Positions 6,146-6,659 of a DNA stretch of 6,659 bases are shown here, piece after piece. The notes under the pieces were generated by a model. It was not told the origin of the DNA. It saw only the letters and a program-made list of their open reading frames with translations, and searched no databases. Each line of letters opens with the position of its first letter. Position 1 is the stretch's first letter. The position numbers and the translations under genes are program-made. The stretch lies in NCBI GenBank assembly GCA_003695105.1, contig RFIZ01000025.1:1-6659 (forward strand), given 5' to 3'. This stretch comes from Fidelibacterota bacterium. Lineage in GTDB: Bacteria; Fidelibacterota; Marinisomatia; Marinisomatales; J089.

Positions 6146-6196
6146 CTAACCAGAATTCCTTTGTAGGGGAAGGATGGTTGCTTCTATTTTTCTTCG

Positions 6197-6659
6197 ATGT
6201 TTGCCAAAGTCGCGTTTCCCATATCCAGTTATCAGACCTTTACCTACCGCCTTCCGGCCGACTCTGCCGCCACCCTCCGGGTGGGCTGCCGTGTCAAAGC
6301 ACCGTTGGGAAACCGTCTGGCAACCGGCATCATTGTCGACCTGTCCCGGCGCTCCGATTACAAGGGAGACATCAAACCGATTCAGGCGGTTATCGATGCA
6401 GACCCGGTTCTGGATGCCGCTCTGTGGCGGTTGATCCAGTGGGTCAGCGCCTATTATCTCACCCCCATCGGGCAGGTGGCCCGGGTGGCTTTGCCGCCCT
6501 CCTTTTCCCGAAACTACCAGCCTCCGGTGGAATGGTGGTTCCGGCCGGTGCGCACACCGGACGGTGAGGAGTTAGATCAACTGGAACATCGGGCGCCTGC
6601 ACAAGCGCGGCTTTTGCGTGAAATCATTCGTCGATCCGGTCCCCGCCCCGTCTCCGATC
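6197..6659 (+). CDS. priA: primosomal protein N' (PriA helicase), partial (C-terminus outside window)
   Basis: PriA recognises stalled or collapsed replication forks and loads the primosome for replication restart. The first 154 residues are visible and the frame stays open to the window end; full-length PriA is about 730-820 residues. The visible part is the N-terminal DNA-binding region. MFAKVAFPISSYQTFTYRLP resembles the usual PriA opening, GCRVKAPLGNR (30-40) fits the next conserved segment, and YYLTPIGQVARVALPPSF (86-103) matches the PriA YYxxPxGxxxxxxLP motif. The helicase motifs lie beyond the window. The frame has a TAG at 6164-6166 and no other ATG, GTG or TTG before 6197, so ATG 6197 is the likely start. 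No Shine-Dalgarno site lies at normal distance; the nearest purine run (6165-6174) is over 20 bases away. It follows the terminator and so should have its own promoter. Confidence 0.93.
   Translation, partial: MFAKVAFPISSYQTFTYRLPADSAATLRVGCRVKAPLGNRLATGIIVDLSRRSDYKGDIKPIQAVIDADPVLDAALWRLIQWVSAYYLTPIGQVARVALPPSFSRNYQPPVEWWFRPVRTPDGEELDQLEHRAPAQARLLREIIRRSGPRPVSD

Noticed and set aside
6174..6434. An 86-codon frame with ATG 6174 immediately after an AGGGGAAGG run
   Set aside because: The purine run touches the ATG and leaves no normal spacing. The frame is out of phase with priA and its product has no recognisable motif.
6127..6567. A 146-codon plus-strand frame starting in the terminator loop
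   Set aside because: It overlaps priA in another frame, starts inside the hairpin, and its translation has no family resemblance, while the priA frame matches conserved PriA motifs.

Overview
This window is a compact bacterial housekeeping cluster read entirely on the + strand. It is GC-rich by eye, with short or negative intergenic gaps and Shine-Dalgarno sites before most genes. The order is 'ispE (3' part) - tRNA-Gln(UUG) - prs - rplY - pth - hppA - rpsF - rpsR - rplI - terminator - priA (5' part)'. An ispE/tRNA-Gln/prs/rplY/pth block followed by rpsF/rpsR/rplI is, from memory, typical of Gram-negative-type lineages such as Deltaproteobacteria and some FCB-group or Calditrichota/Marinimicrobia-like bacteria. 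I cannot name the organism more precisely from sequence alone. The MEP isoprenoid pathway, the two-domain bL25 (CTC/TL5 type) and a membrane pyrophosphatase of K+-dependent type fit a free-living, possibly anaerobic bacterium.

Layout. Bases 1-588 encode the C-terminal two thirds of IspE (MEP pathway kinase). Bases 606-676 are a complete tRNA-Gln gene without an encoded CCA end. Bases 708-1655 encode PRPP synthetase. Bases 1675-2310 (bL25), 2307-2891 (peptidyl-tRNA hydrolase) and 2888-4900 (ion-pumping membrane pyrophosphatase) form a chain joined by two ATGA start/stop overlaps. Bases 4915-6097 hold the bS6-bS18-bL9 ribosomal protein trio. A strong intrinsic terminator at 6117-6145 closes the unit. 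PriA, the replication restart helicase, starts at 6197 and runs off the window.

How it works together. Most of the cluster serves translation: tRNA-Gln, bL25 on 5S rRNA, Pth to recycle peptidyl-tRNA, and bS6/bS18/bL9. Prs supplies PRPP, and the phosphoribosyl transfers that use it release pyrophosphate, as do aminoacyl-tRNA synthesis and nucleic acid synthesis. HppA hydrolyses pyrophosphate and stores the energy as an ion gradient, so its place between pth and rpsF may tie pyrophosphate recovery to growth rate; this is inference. I see no mobile elements, CRISPR array, phage genes or clearly new system. The points most worth a second look are the hppA insertion, long acidic tails on both bL25 and bS6, an Arg where Pth usually has a substrate-binding Asn, and the lack of a ribosome binding site next to the priA start.
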